Shown here one piece after another: positions 1 to 9,288 of a stretch of 64,000 bases of DNA (the first letter of the stretch is position 1; each line of letters opens with the position of its first letter). The notes under the pieces are model-generated. The model searched no databases. It was not told the origin of the DNA and worked only from the letters and a program-made list of their open reading frames with translations. The translations under genes were made by a program, and so were the position numbers. Origin of the DNA: Butyrivibrio sp. AC2005 (GTDB lineage: Bacteria; Bacillota; Clostridia; Lachnospirales; Lachnospiraceae); the NCBI RefSeq assembly GCF_000424145.1, contig NZ_AUJI01000009.1:62001-126000 (forward strand), written 5' to 3'.

Positions 1-46
1 ATAAAAGTTTAATAGTTGCTTTATAAAATCCTATATCGGTGAATGC

Positions 47-52
47 TATAAT
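47..52 (+). promoter_or_regulatory. possible -10 box upstream of first gene
   Basis: A TATAAT hexamer lies about 90 bases before the first start codon, but no convincing -35 hexamer is placed 16-18 bases upstream. A small perfect hairpin (GTGATT, loop CGA, AATCAC) at 88-102 sits in the putative leader. Weak call. Confidence 0.25.
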
Positions 53-139
53 AAATCTGTGGTTTATGAGAAATGGCAAGTAAAATGTGATTCGAAATCA
101 CGTGTATAGCTTACTGAATAAATAGGAGGGTAGTTTTTT

Positions 140-1267
140 ATGAGGGATATTAAGAATATTTCCAAGGTGGGTCTTGCTGCTGCGGCTATGGCTTTTTCCA
201 TGATGCTGATTGTGCCTGTCCAGGCAAAGGCTGCAACGGTAACAATCACACACAATCCAGAGAGTAAGCCTGGTGGTGAGGATGAATACGCAGATACTAA
301 TAATATAAAAGAAGCCCTAAAGAGAGGTGATTCCGTTAAACTTAAAGCAGGTGATGAGTTTTATTTAAAGGGACCCATTGATGCAATTGATGGAACCAGT
401 ATAGACGCAACCGGTGCGACTATCTTATGTAAGAAGTCTGCGGTTCATAACAGTGATGACAGTAAATCAATTTCTAACTTTAGTATAAATGGTGGAACAT
501 GGTTAAGAGCATCCAATTTTGAATTAGATGGTTCATCTTTCAGATTCCACTATGGTGATAATCTTAAGTTTACCAACATGACAATTAAGATGGCGAACAT
601 GGAGAATCACTCAATTGAGCTTGTTGCATGTAAGAATGTTATTATTGATGGTTGTGTAATAGAAGGCCAGGGAACAGGTGGAAAGAAGAGTGTTGAAGAA
701 CAGATACAGATAGATGTTGCAACACCCAGAACAGCTCCTTTCCTTAAGGGAAAGAATGCAGGACTTCTTGATGGTACATGCTGCGAGAATATTACAATCA
801 ACAATTGCAAGGTAATCGGCTGCAGAGCAGTCTGCGCTAACTATGATAAGAGCAACAAGAAGTTTAAGAGTAAATATCATAAGAATATTAAGGTTACCAA
901 TTGCGAACTGACAGGTGAGACTGCTGAAGGACTTATGATTTTCAATACAAAGGGCATTACTGTAAAGCACAACAAACTTATCAGCAATGCACCTAAATCA
1001 AGAAAGTATTTCTCACCCGGTCTTCATATTCAGGTATATGGAAACGGAAAGGGAGGCTTCGATAAGGGTAAGGTTAAGGTAACAAATAACACAATTAAGG
1101 GTGGAATATGTGGTGCATTCATTTCTGCAAACACGAGCAAGACAAAGTTTGGAAAGGTTACTTTCAAGGGTAACAAAGTATACACTAAGGGCGAAAAGGA
1201 TAGTGCTTACCACATAGATTCTTATAAAAAGCTTACGGATAAAGGTAACAAGAAAAAGGAATGGTAA
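140..1267 (+). CDS. secreted right-handed parallel beta-helix protein
   Basis: 375 residues. A signal peptide covers about residues 1-31, with a Q-A-K-A cleavage site before A-T-V. The mature protein is built of short repeated coils rich in Asn, Ile, Val, Gly and Cys (for example N-I-T-I-N-N-C and N-I-K-V-T-N-C), the look of a right-handed parallel beta-helix such as the pectate-lyase superfamily. The start is fixed by AGGAGG at 124-129. The middle, including a D-x-T-C-C-E-N signature, is clearly related to the central part of the larger secreted protein at 10863-13646, so the two are paralogues. No catalytic residues can be assigned. It may bind, modify or cleave a surface polysaccharide, or be structural. 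It stands at the edge of a glycan-assembly cluster. Confidence 0.7.
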   Translation: MRDIKNISKVGLAAAAMAFSMMLIVPVQAKAATVTITHNPESKPGGEDEYADTNNIKEALKRGDSVKLKAGDEFYLKGPIDAIDGTSIDATGATILCKKSAVHNSDDSKSISNFSINGGTWLRASNFELDGSSFRFHYGDNLKFTNMTIKMANMENHSIELVACKNVIIDGCVIEGQGTGGKKSVEEQIQIDVATPRTAPFLKGKNAGLLDGTCCENITINNCKVIGCRAVCANYDKSNKKFKSKYHKNIKVTNCELTGETAEGLMIFNTKGITVKHNKLISNAPKSRKYFSPGLHIQVYGNGKGGFDKGKVKVTNNTIKGGICGAFISANTSKTKFGKVTFKGNKVYTKGEKDSAYHIDSYKKLTDKGNKKKEW

Positions 1268-1416
1268 TCACCTGATATTTTAGATAATGAGGAACACTAT
1301 GATAATATCCTACCGCAAATTTATAATTAAAAAGAGTCTAAAGAAGTGGCGACGTTTTATTGCCTCACTGGGAAAATACTCAGCTGTGGTAAAATGATAA
1401 AATGCGTGGAAATGCT

Positions 1417-1444
1417 TTGACAAACGATGTATATTATATATAAG
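1417..1444 (+). promoter_or_regulatory. sigma-70 type promoter for the GDPD-like gene
   Basis: TTGACA at 1417-1422 and TATAAG at 1439-1444 are separated by 16 bases. Transcription would begin at about 1450, directly at the foot of the hairpin at 1448-1481. Confidence 0.55.
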
Positions 1445-1447
1445 TAC

Positions 1448-1481
1448 AAAAAGGTAACCAAAGTGATTTGGCTACCTTTTT
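1448..1481 (+). terminator. terminator-like hairpin in the leader of the GDPD-like gene
   Basis: AAAAAGGTA, one mismatch, CCAAA, loop GTGA, TTTGG, TACCTTTTT: a strong stem that ends in a T run, like an intrinsic terminator. It lies between a good promoter (1417-1444) and the ATG at 1502. It may terminate readthrough from upstream, attenuate the GDPD-like gene, or cap the 5' end of its mRNA. Confidence 0.6.
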
Positions 1482-1501
1482 GATTGAGGGGGAAATTGAA
1501 T

Positions 1502-2305
1502 ATGAAACTAATGAGAAGACTAACAGGATGGATAGTTGCTATATTAACTATTGCTATGCTGGCGCCACAGGGCACAGTGCATGCATCATCTCTTTCGGAC
1601 AGCCTGAAGAGAAAAAAGATAGTTCATGCCTGCGGAGGTTATAACGGAATCAGGCATGCCAATTGCGAGGAGTCGCTTATTGATGCAATTAAAAATGGCA
1701 GTAAAGTCATTGAAATAGACTTTATGCTTACTTCTGATGGAGTACTAGTATGTGATCATGCGTTTGATAGTTTTGGGTATGAAAGAGTGTCATATGAAAA
1801 ATTCAAGAATGAGAAACCTGCAGAAAAGGGTACTCCCATGTCAGCGAAAAGAGCAATTAAGCTGTTAAAAGATACTGATATGAAGCTGATCGTGGATACA
1901 CAGGATAAGAATCTCATTAAGGTATATAAGGAACTGCTTAAGATATGCAAAAAGGAAAAGGCAGAAGCTTATTTTGATAATATAATTCCGCAGATTTACT
2001 ATGAAGAACAATATAAAAAGATGGAATCATTTCATAATTTCAGTGAATATATATTTGAAGCATATCGAATGACCGGATCTCCGAAAAAAGGGGGATATGC
2101 GGACTTTAACAAATTTGCAAAAATATGTAAGAGACATAAAAAGATAAAATACGTTGCTTTTTATAAGAGCTTTGTGACCAAGGAAGCCGTAAAAAAATTT
2201 AAAAAGTGTGGTGTGGGTGTGATTGCGCATCCGGTTAATTTGAAAGAAGATTTTAGACGCCTTAAGAAAATGGGTGTGGCTGCAGTTATGACAGATTTTT
2301 TATAA
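1502..2305 (+). CDS. secreted glycerophosphodiester phosphodiesterase-like protein
   Basis: 267 residues from the ATG at 1502, which follows GAGGGGG at the right distance; a TTG 18 bases earlier is less likely. An N-terminal hydrophobic segment with a cleavable signal ends near V-H-A-S-S. The mature part has the glycerophosphodiesterase pattern: H-A-C-G-G-Y near the start, then E-x-D followed by S-D-G-V-L-V-C-D-H, which would supply the metal-binding Glu/Asp and the catalytic His pair. Enzymes of this family cleave glycerophosphodiesters to sn-glycerol-3-phosphate, and an extracellular one could act on teichoic acid or phospholipid head groups. The first family motif is H-A-C-G-G rather than the usual H-R-G, so activity is not certain. 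It has its own promoter and precedes the membrane glycosyltransferase cluster. Confidence 0.7.
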   Translation: MKLMRRLTGWIVAILTIAMLAPQGTVHASSLSDSLKRKKIVHACGGYNGIRHANCEESLIDAIKNGSKVIEIDFMLTSDGVLVCDHAFDSFGYERVSYEKFKNEKPAEKGTPMSAKRAIKLLKDTDMKLIVDTQDKNLIKVYKELLKICKKEKAEAYFDNIIPQIYYEEQYKKMESFHNFSEYIFEAYRMTGSPKKGGYADFNKFAKICKRHKKIKYVAFYKSFVTKEAVKKFKKCGVGVIAHPVNLKEDFRRLKKMGVAAVMTDFL

Positions 2306-2330
2306 GAAAGGTATAACTATTAATATAGCT

Positions 2331-4010
2331 GTGAGAAGTAAGAAAAAAGAGATATTTGTCTTTACAATTATTGTCATATTGCAACTATTGATAATTATGT
2401 ACTGGGCAAATGCAAAACAGAATTATTTTATTGATGAGTTGTATTCTATGGGGTATGTCAGTAGTTATACCGGCAATGGTGACACTGCAAAGTACATAAC
2501 CACCAGTGATGATTTTAAGTTCAACGAGTGGGTTGAGAACTCAAATTATAAAAAGTACTTATTGCTTTCTGACGAAGAGAGTCTTTTTAGAATGCCTTTT
2601 TATAAGGCGATTGGAAAGATTCTCACAGGTAGAAATTACTTTGGCCTGTTAAATATTGCCGAATCCATATATGGATATGATCATGTTTCGCAGGTTCCTG
2701 CATTGGTTCTTAATGTAATACTGCTTATTTTAACTGAAATTTTGCTAATTGTCCTTATGAACCGACTGAATATTGCAAAAGAAATACAGTTTTTGTCAAT
2801 TGCAATGTTCGGTTTTTCAAGTTTCGTGATAACCCATGTTGAATATATCAGATTTTACATGCTCGTTATGATGTATTTTGTTCTGTCCCTGATACTGCTT
2901 CATAATATGTGGATAGAGACCGGGATGAGAAAATTCATATTTGAGGAGATTTGCTTTCTTCTGATTATTTATTTGATGTACAAAAATTCCGAATTTGCAA
3001 TTATTTATTTTGGGGCGATATCAATCTGTTTTTTTGCAGGGCTGATTTTTTTAAAACAAAAAATAAAGTCTATTGTCTACGGAGTTTCAATTGCAATAAG
3101 TGGGATAATTGCAGTGATCGGAACAGGAAAATTAGATATCCTTTTACATCCCAATGATTATATAAGTGAAAGCGAATCAAAGGTTTCTGCGAGTATTGCT
3201 CTGCAATTACATAGTCCATCCCTGGATGATATAAAGGACTGCCTGAAATGGATAACGGAATTGTTCAGAGATGGGTACTTTGGGAGTTGGATTATTGTAT
3301 TTGCCTGTGTCATAGCTGTTACTGTATATATAATTTTAAAATCAAAAAAAGAAGTTAAAGGGATTTCGGAAACTATAGGTAAGCCGGTTAAGCCTGATTG
3401 GAATAAATTTGGAATGAATGCATATTTTATATGTATCCTATTGGGCGCGACTACCATATTTACAGCCTTTGTAGCATGGTCAGGGTTAGAAAAATGGAGA
3501 TATTATTGTTTGGGATTTTCAATGATTGTCATATCTCTATGGTATTTGGTAGACCGGTTAATTAAAAAAACAGCTCCTGAAAATTCTGTCAAAGGTGTAT
3601 ATAGAATCATAGCTGTTTGTGTACTTATCAGTGCAATAATTCCCTTTAAAGCAAGGAACATTGAATATTTATATGAAAATGATGCTTCGATGATAAATGA
3701 AGTTAATAAGTATAACACCTTAGACACAGTGCTAGTAACAAGGGCATACGGGGATTCTTCGTTAAACACAAAAAGACATGAAACATATGACTGTGTAAAT
3801 TTAATGTCATCTGAATCAAATATTTATGCAGTGAACCTTAATGATTACAGTTATGATTCGGTTGATTTCCCGGAGAAGGACTTTGTGTTATGGAGGAGTA
3901 CAAAAAGGGATATTTCCGCGGTAATAAACGATCTTACAGAGCATGGATATGTGGTTGAAAGTCTTGGGAGAGATCATTGCTCTGAAGCATATATTTGCCG
4001 CAAAGAATAA
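2331..4010 (+). CDS. GT-C membrane glycosyltransferase (GT39/ArnT-like)
   Basis: 559 residues from GTG; the ribosome site is weak and distant (AGAAAGG near 2305), so the start is uncertain. About eleven hydrophobic segments span most of the length. The first extracytoplasmic loop carries I-D-E-L-Y-S-x-G, matching the conserved acidic motif by which GT-C enzymes of the PMT/ArnT type coordinate a polyprenyl-phosphate sugar donor. A soluble C-terminal segment of about 110 residues follows. It is paralogous to the protein at 7732-9270, sharing the I-D-E-x-Y-S-x-G motif and an ending of the form D-F-V-L. It probably transfers a sugar from a lipid-phosphate carrier, made by the GT2 next door at 4035, to a glycan or protein outside the membrane. 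The acceptor is unknown. Confidence 0.7.
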   Translation: MRSKKKEIFVFTIIVILQLLIIMYWANAKQNYFIDELYSMGYVSSYTGNGDTAKYITTSDDFKFNEWVENSNYKKYLLLSDEESLFRMPFYKAIGKILTGRNYFGLLNIAESIYGYDHVSQVPALVLNVILLILTEILLIVLMNRLNIAKEIQFLSIAMFGFSSFVITHVEYIRFYMLVMMYFVLSLILLHNMWIETGMRKFIFEEICFLLIIYLMYKNSEFAIIYFGAISICFFAGLIFLKQKIKSIVYGVSIAISGIIAVIGTGKLDILLHPNDYISESESKVSASIALQLHSPSLDDIKDCLKWITELFRDGYFGSWIIVFACVIAVTVYIILKSKKEVKGISETIGKPVKPDWNKFGMNAYFICILLGATTIFTAFVAWSGLEKWRYYCLGFSMIVISLWYLVDRLIKKTAPENSVKGVYRIIAVCVLISAIIPFKARNIEYLYENDASMINEVNKYNTLDTVLVTRAYGDSSLNTKRHETYDCVNLMSSESNIYAVNLNDYSYDSVDFPEKDFVLWRSTKRDISAVINDLTEHGYVVESLGRDHCSEAYICRKE

Positions 4011-4034
4011 AAAATAAGGAGCAGGTAATAGAGA

Positions 4035-4997
4035 ATGAATGGATTATCAGTAGTAGTTCCGGTATACAACGAGGAAGGAAACGTTGCGGAACTTCATAAA
4101 GAAATTTTAGATGTGTGTAAGGAAAACAATTATCAGTTTGAGATTATTTTCATTGATGATGGTTCAAAAGATAAAACTGTTGAGATATGTAAAACACTTG
4201 CACCGCTTAAACTTATTCAAATGCGACGCAATTTTGGTCAGACAGCAGCAATGGATGCCGGAATTAAGGCGGCACAGTATGATTATATAGTTACGATGGA
4301 TGGAGACAGGCAGAATGATCCTGCGGACATTCCCAAAATGATTAAGTATCTGGAAGATAATAATCTGGATGTGGTTTCCGGTTGGAGAAAGAACCGTAAA
4401 GATACTTTGATGAAGAGATTTACCAGTAGAGGAGCAAATTTTCTCAGGGGATTAATCGTACATGATGGTATACATGATAGTGGATGTTCGCTAAAAGTAT
4501 ACAAGAAAGAATGCTTTGAAGGCCTCAACCTATATGGCGAACAACACAGATTTATTCCTGCCTTACTTAAAATCAAGGGCTTTACTGTAGGTGAAATAGT
4601 TGTAAACCATAGAGCCAGAACGGCAGGAGTTACAAAATACAACTGGAAGAGAACAATCAAAGGCTTTGTAGATATGATTTCAGTCTGGTTTTGGAATAAA
4701 TTTGCCAGCAGACCACTTCATCTGCTTGGCGGTGCCGGACTTGGATTTATCGGCCTGGGATTCATATGTGGAATTTGGTCTCTGTGTTTATTCATATCCG
4801 GAAGAAAGATGTCGAATAACATTTTCCCGCCACTGCTTACTATATTCTTTGTCATTATAGGTGTTTTGCTGTTTGTATTTGGTCTTATGAGCGAAATTAT
4901 GATGAAGACTTATTATGGAACACATATTGATTCTCCCTACAGTATAAAGGATGTTGTTGAAATTACAGATGAAGGTGCAAGGAGTATAAAAAAATAA
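4035..4997 (+). CDS. polyprenyl-phosphate glycosyltransferase, GT2 (GtrB/DPM1-like)
   Basis: 320 residues, starting 24 bases after the GT-C gene with AAGGAG at 4016-4021. The N-terminal GT-A fold has V-V-V-P-V-Y-N-E-E, D-D-G-S-K-D and T-M-D-G-D-R-Q-N-D-P, the nucleotide-sugar and metal motifs of the dolichyl/undecaprenyl-phosphate hexose synthase group. Two C-terminal transmembrane helices (about 230-300) match the GtrB layout. It would load a sugar from a nucleotide donor onto undecaprenyl phosphate on the cytoplasmic face, supplying the GT-C enzymes on either side. A very similar role is expected for the GT2 at 9409-10380, so this strain may load two different sugars. Confidence 0.85.
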   Translation: MNGLSVVVPVYNEEGNVAELHKEILDVCKENNYQFEIIFIDDGSKDKTVEICKTLAPLKLIQMRRNFGQTAAMDAGIKAAQYDYIVTMDGDRQNDPADIPKMIKYLEDNNLDVVSGWRKNRKDTLMKRFTSRGANFLRGLIVHDGIHDSGCSLKVYKKECFEGLNLYGEQHRFIPALLKIKGFTVGEIVVNHRARTAGVTKYNWKRTIKGFVDMISVWFWNKFASRPLHLLGGAGLGFIGLGFICGIWSLCLFISGRKMSNNIFPPLLTIFFVIIGVLLFVFGLMSEIMMKTYYGTHIDSPYSIKDVVEITDEGARSIKK

Positions 4998-5019
4998 TTG
5001 AAATGGATTTTTGTGTTTT

Positions 5020-6321
5020 ATGAATAAAGCTGCACTAAAACCGGGAGCTAATTTTTATAATGTCGTATATTCTCTGGCGGGTAAAGGTGTATCCCTTATT
5101 GCGCTGATGCTTCTGGATATACTAGAGACCAGACTTTTAGGACAGACATTATACGGAGAATGGGCGTATTTTTTTGCAATACTGAATATATGTTTTTTTA
5201 TTGGCTGGGCCGGAATAAATAATTCAGCAAAAGTAATAGTTTCACATTGTGATACTGTGGATGCAAGAACGCAATGTCTGAATGCTTCTATCATATTGAG
5301 ACTGATATCAGCTTTTGTGATAAGCATTCTTGTTGTTATTGTTCTTTATGTTATTGCCCCTGAATTAGGTTATCCGGATAAATATCCACATTTGAAGTCA
5401 CTTATTTTTCTTTCGGTGGGCATGATATTTTTTAATGCATTTGCTGTTTATTACAAACATTTATTCGTTGGATTGGGAAATTTTAAAGATGTATTTATTG
5501 TCACGGTACTGGAATACTTTTTGAATCTATTATTTTGCTGGCTTTTTCTTAAGCTTTTTCATAATATTGAAGCTGTTGCATATGGATATATTGTATCAGG
5601 TTTAATATTACTTATAATCGGATTATGTCTGATTAAAAAGGACTATAGAATATTTGAGGCCATTGATGAAAGTATAATTAAAAAGTACACCAAAAAAATA
5701 ATAAAATATGCCCTTCCAATGTTTGTTGTTGGTATAGGAGCAGCAATTCTTATAGAATTAGATACTTTTATGCTTGGAATCTTAAGTACAAAATCAGAAG
5801 TTGCTGTCTATAGTATTGCAAAGAATCTGACAAATAAGGCCGGGCATGTGAATGTGTCTATTGCCACCGGTGTAATGACTTCGTTTGTGATCATTAATCA
5901 AAATGAAAAGAAGGCTAAAATTAAGAAATTTAATAGATATGCTATGGTGAATTTTACCGTAGCTTTGTTTATTGCGGTATTTATTTTTGTTTTAGCACCG
6001 ATACTTATACCGTTCTTATATGGAAGTGAGTATGTTAAAGCTGCAGAAATTTTTCGTGTACTTACTATTTTTCATATGATGAATGCTGTGTCAAATTTTT
6101 ATGCTACCTTTCTCGACTTCAGAGGCAAAGCAAATATAAGGAGCATAACATATGTTGTAGTGATTTTATTGGATATAGTCTTAAATTATTTACTTATACC
6201 CGGTATGGGAGCTATGGGTGCGACAATTGCTACAGAGGTATCTATGCTGCCGTATGTTTTTGTAACAGTATTTTTTTCATATAAGGAAATTAAGAAAATT
6301 GAAGGTGACGGGATAGCATAA
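5020..6321 (+). CDS. Wzx-like polysaccharide flippase (MATE/MVF superfamily)
   Basis: 433 residues from the ATG at 5020; a TTG nine bases earlier is less likely. About 12-14 hydrophobic segments run evenly through the protein. The N-terminal G-K-G-V-S-L-I-A-L and the E-T-R-L-L-G-x-x-x-Y-G-E-W stretch are typical of oligosaccharide repeat-unit flippases. It would move lipid-linked oligosaccharides across the membrane. It lies 22 bases after the GT2 gene in what looks like one transcription unit with 2331-4997. The coding sequence is visibly AT-rich compared with the flagellar region, as are its neighbours. Confidence 0.8.
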   Translation: MNKAALKPGANFYNVVYSLAGKGVSLIALMLLDILETRLLGQTLYGEWAYFFAILNICFFIGWAGINNSAKVIVSHCDTVDARTQCLNASIILRLISAFVISILVVIVLYVIAPELGYPDKYPHLKSLIFLSVGMIFFNAFAVYYKHLFVGLGNFKDVFIVTVLEYFLNLLFCWLFLKLFHNIEAVAYGYIVSGLILLIIGLCLIKKDYRIFEAIDESIIKKYTKKIIKYALPMFVVGIGAAILIELDTFMLGILSTKSEVAVYSIAKNLTNKAGHVNVSIATGVMTSFVIINQNEKKAKIKKFNRYAMVNFTVALFIAVFIFVLAPILIPFLYGSEYVKAAEIFRVLTIFHMMNAVSNFYATFLDFRGKANIRSITYVVVILLDIVLNYLLIPGMGAMGATIATEVSMLPYVFVTVFFSYKEIKKIEGDGIA

Positions 6322-6330
6322 AAATATGAC

Positions 6331-6449
6331 TTCTTGTGGGGCAAACAAGGAAAAGCCCCACAAGAATCCTGCCTTTGGCAGGACACGCCCCTCGCAAGCG
6401 AGGGCCTGGTCCAATACGATTCCCGTTTTTCTGATGAAAAACAGGAATC
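6331..6449. repeat. four tandem hairpins between flippase and GT4 genes
   Basis: Four separate inverted repeats lie nearly end to end: TTCTTGTGGGGC with a 12-base loop (6331-6366, perfect 12 bp); TCCTGCC, loop TTT (6367-6383, perfect 7 bp); CCCTCGC, loop AA (6389-6404, perfect 7 bp); and GATTCC-C-GTTTTTC, loop TGAT (6418-6449, 13 bp with one mismatch). There is no T run after the last. The intergenic space is only 185 bases, so most of it is folded. It may be a composite repeat, an RNA processing or stability element, or a partial transcription stop. Confidence 0.75.
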
Positions 6450-6506
6450 TATATTTTTCTGTAAAAGATGAAAATATAAAACGAAAAATGGGTTGAAGAA
6501 AACGAA

Positions 6507-7679
6507 ATGAAAATACTTATAATATCACATGAATACCCGCCTATTGGTGGTGGTGGAGCAAATGCCTGCATGTATCTTGCAAGAGAATATGCAAAGAATA
6601 ATCATATTGTAGACATTGTTACTGTATGGTACGAGGGGTTACAGGAAAAAGAAATTATTGATGATTATAGCGGCACCATAACAATTTACAGGGTTAAGGC
6701 AAAGCGTTCAAAAAAAGAAAGCTGCGGTTTTGCAGAAATGCTTGATTTTATTCATAAGGCAGATTCCTTTGCCTGCAAACTGGTAGCTGACGCGGAAAAT
6801 ACATCTTCTAAATATGATATATGTCAAATTTTCTTTGGAATTCCAAGTGGACCAATAGGTTATCATCTAAAGAAAAAATATCACTTGCCCTATGTTGTCA
6901 GATTCGGGGGCGGAGACATTCCGGGATTTCAGGAACGGTTTAAGACTATATATAAATTGATAGGACCGTTTGTTAAGATTATTTGGAAGAATGCTGATGG
7001 ACTAGTGGCTAATAGCAAGGGACTCCAAGAATTTGCGTTGGATTTTTGCAGTAAATATACTATAGATGTTATTTATAACGGAGTTGATACGGAAAAATAC
7101 TATCCTTTGAAGAAAAATGATTCAGAATCGGACAATAGTGAAATCCGGTTACTTTTTATTTCCCGCCTGATAGAGAGGAAAGGATTGCAATATCTTATTC
7201 CAAGAATAAAAGACATAGAAACGGCAACAGCAAAAAAAGTCAGATTACTGATAGTCGGTGATGGCCCATACAGAAGCATACTTGAGAACATGGCGGAACA
7301 ATATGGGATTAGTGATAATGTAATTTTCTATGGTCAAAAGGACAAGTCGGAATTGCGTGGCTATTATCAGCAGGGTGATGTTTTTGTTTTTCCTTCAAAA
7401 AAAGAAGGAATGCCAAACGCAGTTTTAGAGGCAATGGCATGCGGACTTCCAGTAGTGATGAGCCCTTGTCAGGGAAGTGATGAATTAATTGAAGAAAATG
7501 GTCTGATCGCTGATGCGGACTTAGACAGATTTTATGAATCAGTTGTAAAGTATATTAATCTTACAGAAGAAGAGCAAAGCAGAATGTCTGAGGTAAGTCG
7601 TAAAAGAGCAGAAGAGATTTTTTCATGGAAGAGCGTTGCAAACGATTATATAAAGATGTTTGATCGAATCGTATCATGA
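6507..7679 (+). CDS. glycosyltransferase family 4
   Basis: 390 residues with no transmembrane segment. It begins K-I-L-I-I-S-H-E-Y-P-P-I-G-G-G-G, the glycine-rich loop of GT-B retaining enzymes of family GT4. The C-terminal Rossmann domain has I-S-R-L-I-E-R-K-G near 215 and the E-x7-E signature region (K-K-E-G-M-P-N-A-V-L-E-A-M-A-C-G) near 300-315. It transfers a sugar from a nucleotide donor to a growing lipid-linked glycan in the cytoplasm; the exact sugar cannot be told. The family length is normal. It follows the multi-hairpin spacer after the flippase. Confidence 0.85.
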   Translation: MKILIISHEYPPIGGGGANACMYLAREYAKNNHIVDIVTVWYEGLQEKEIIDDYSGTITIYRVKAKRSKKESCGFAEMLDFIHKADSFACKLVADAENTSSKYDICQIFFGIPSGPIGYHLKKKYHLPYVVRFGGGDIPGFQERFKTIYKLIGPFVKIIWKNADGLVANSKGLQEFALDFCSKYTIDVIYNGVDTEKYYPLKKNDSESDNSEIRLLFISRLIERKGLQYLIPRIKDIETATAKKVRLLIVGDGPYRSILENMAEQYGISDNVIFYGQKDKSELRGYYQQGDVFVFPSKKEGMPNAVLEAMACGLPVVMSPCQGSDELIEENGLIADADLDRFYESVVKYINLTEEEQSRMSEVSRKRAEEIFSWKSVANDYIKMFDRIVS

Positions 7680-7731
7680 TTTTAAGCGTTGTAAATAAGA
7701 AAAATGTGAAATATGAAAGAAATAAATAATT

Positions 7732-9270
7732 ATGGAACGTTCTGAAAAAATGATAAGATACTCTCTATATATTGTTTTTTTGCTGCTCCTTGTTTTTTCA
7801 TTCAGTAGAAAATTCAATGTAAATATAGATGAGGTATACTCCTTTGGCCTGTCCAATCATTACGGTTCCCGGAGCATGACTTATGAGGATGGGATAAAAT
7901 ACATTCCTGCAAACACGCCTTGGATGGAGTATGTTTCAGTTTCTGAAGGGCATCGTTTTGATTATGTCAATGTTTGGAAAAACCAGGCATCGGATGTTCA
8001 TCCACCTTTTTATTATGTTATTCTGCATACTATTTGTTCGCTTTTTCCCGGAAAGTTTTCCATGTGGTTTGGTGGAGTGATAAATATCTTCTTTTGCCTT
8101 GCGGGATTATATGTATTTGAGAAAATAGTCTCAATTTATATGGATGATTTTAAGGTAAGGACAGTTTTGGCTGCTGTTTTTGCGCTTTCTCCGGCATTCT
8201 TAAATATGGCCATGTTCATAAGAATGTATACGATGGCAATGTTTTGTGTGATGCTTTTTACATATTTTTATATCAGATATGTAAGGGGAGAGGAGGGAAG
8301 AAAGCTTCTTACGGCGCTTACTGCAACAGCTGTGCTTGGGGCGCTGACACACTATTATTGCATGATTTTCGTTGTACTGCTGTCTTTTTCGTTTGGTGTG
8401 TATTGCCTGATAAAAAGAAAAATCTCTGCACTTATAAAATATACAGTATCAATGGGCATCTCAGCAGGCTTATGCATTACTATTTTCCCTGGAATGCTGG
8501 GACACTTTTTCAGTAGTGACAGAGGAGAACAGACTATAAGTAACGCAGGTAGCGATTCGGTTCTTAAGGCTAATTTAGTTGGGGATATTCGAATTGTAAT
8601 CGGAGAGTTATTTGGCAATCCGGTGATTTTTGGTATCGCAATAGTTGCGGTTTTGCTTCTGATGATAATGGGAATAAAAAAGCGTCATATTAGATTTTGT
8701 ACAGAGTTTGTTCTTGTTGGGGTTGCGATTTTTGCATACATGGTGATGATAGCTGCGACTGCTCCGTATGCTGCAGACAGGTACTTTTTCCCAATATATG
8801 GAATTGCGCTTACATCGGTTTTGATTGTATGTACAAATGTGATTTTGACTCTGTGCAAGAGAAGTATAGCCCTTGTTGTAACAGTTGTGTTTTTTTGTGT
8901 GATGCTAAGTACAGCCTTCGTTGGTATGGAGTGGGGATATACGGACAGTTTTACAAGAGAATCAGTAGAGTGGGCTAAGGATCACGCTGATCTTGATGCT
9001 ATAATGATACATGGAAAGAGATTCAGAATGCATACATCCTTTTTTGAGGCTTCCGAGTATGCGGGACTTACAATGGTTGACAGTAAGGATTTGAGTAAGC
9101 TTCCGGATACATCAGAGTATGCAGATAAGGATTTTGTTCTAATGGTTGCCGTGAAAGAAGATGATGATAAGTTCCTCGAGGAAGTTATGAAAAAATATCC
9201 GGGGCATACCTATACCAAAGTAGCTTTTTCTGCATATCATAATAGCTACTATTTTGAGAAAGAGAATTAA
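7732..9270 (+). CDS. GT-C membrane glycosyltransferase (GT39-like)
   Basis: 512 residues with about ten hydrophobic segments. The first periplasm-side loop has N-I-D-E-V-Y-S-F-G-L-S, the acidic GT-C motif, and a second loop has D-V-H-P-P-F-Y-Y, also typical of GT39-like (PF13231) enzymes that use polyprenyl-phosphate sugars. The C-terminal about 120 residues are soluble and end in a short conserved block (D-K-D-F-V-L) shared with the paralogue at 2331-4010. The gene ends before a strong terminator at 9289-9332, so it closes the first transcription unit. The acceptor is unknown. Confidence 0.72.
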   Translation: MERSEKMIRYSLYIVFLLLLVFSFSRKFNVNIDEVYSFGLSNHYGSRSMTYEDGIKYIPANTPWMEYVSVSEGHRFDYVNVWKNQASDVHPPFYYVILHTICSLFPGKFSMWFGGVINIFFCLAGLYVFEKIVSIYMDDFKVRTVLAAVFALSPAFLNMAMFIRMYTMAMFCVMLFTYFYIRYVRGEEGRKLLTALTATAVLGALTHYYCMIFVVLLSFSFGVYCLIKRKISALIKYTVSMGISAGLCITIFPGMLGHFFSSDRGEQTISNAGSDSVLKANLVGDIRIVIGELFGNPVIFGIAIVAVLLLMIMGIKKRHIRFCTEFVLVGVAIFAYMVMIAATAPYAADRYFFPIYGIALTSVLIVCTNVILTLCKRSIALVVTVVFFCVMLSTAFVGMEWGYTDSFTRESVEWAKDHADLDAIMIHGKRFRMHTSFFEASEYAGLTMVDSKDLSKLPDTSEYADKDFVLMVAVKEDDDKFLEEVMKKYPGHTYTKVAFSAYHNSYYFEKEN

Positions 9271-9288
9271 ATAGATATAATAGCGCTG

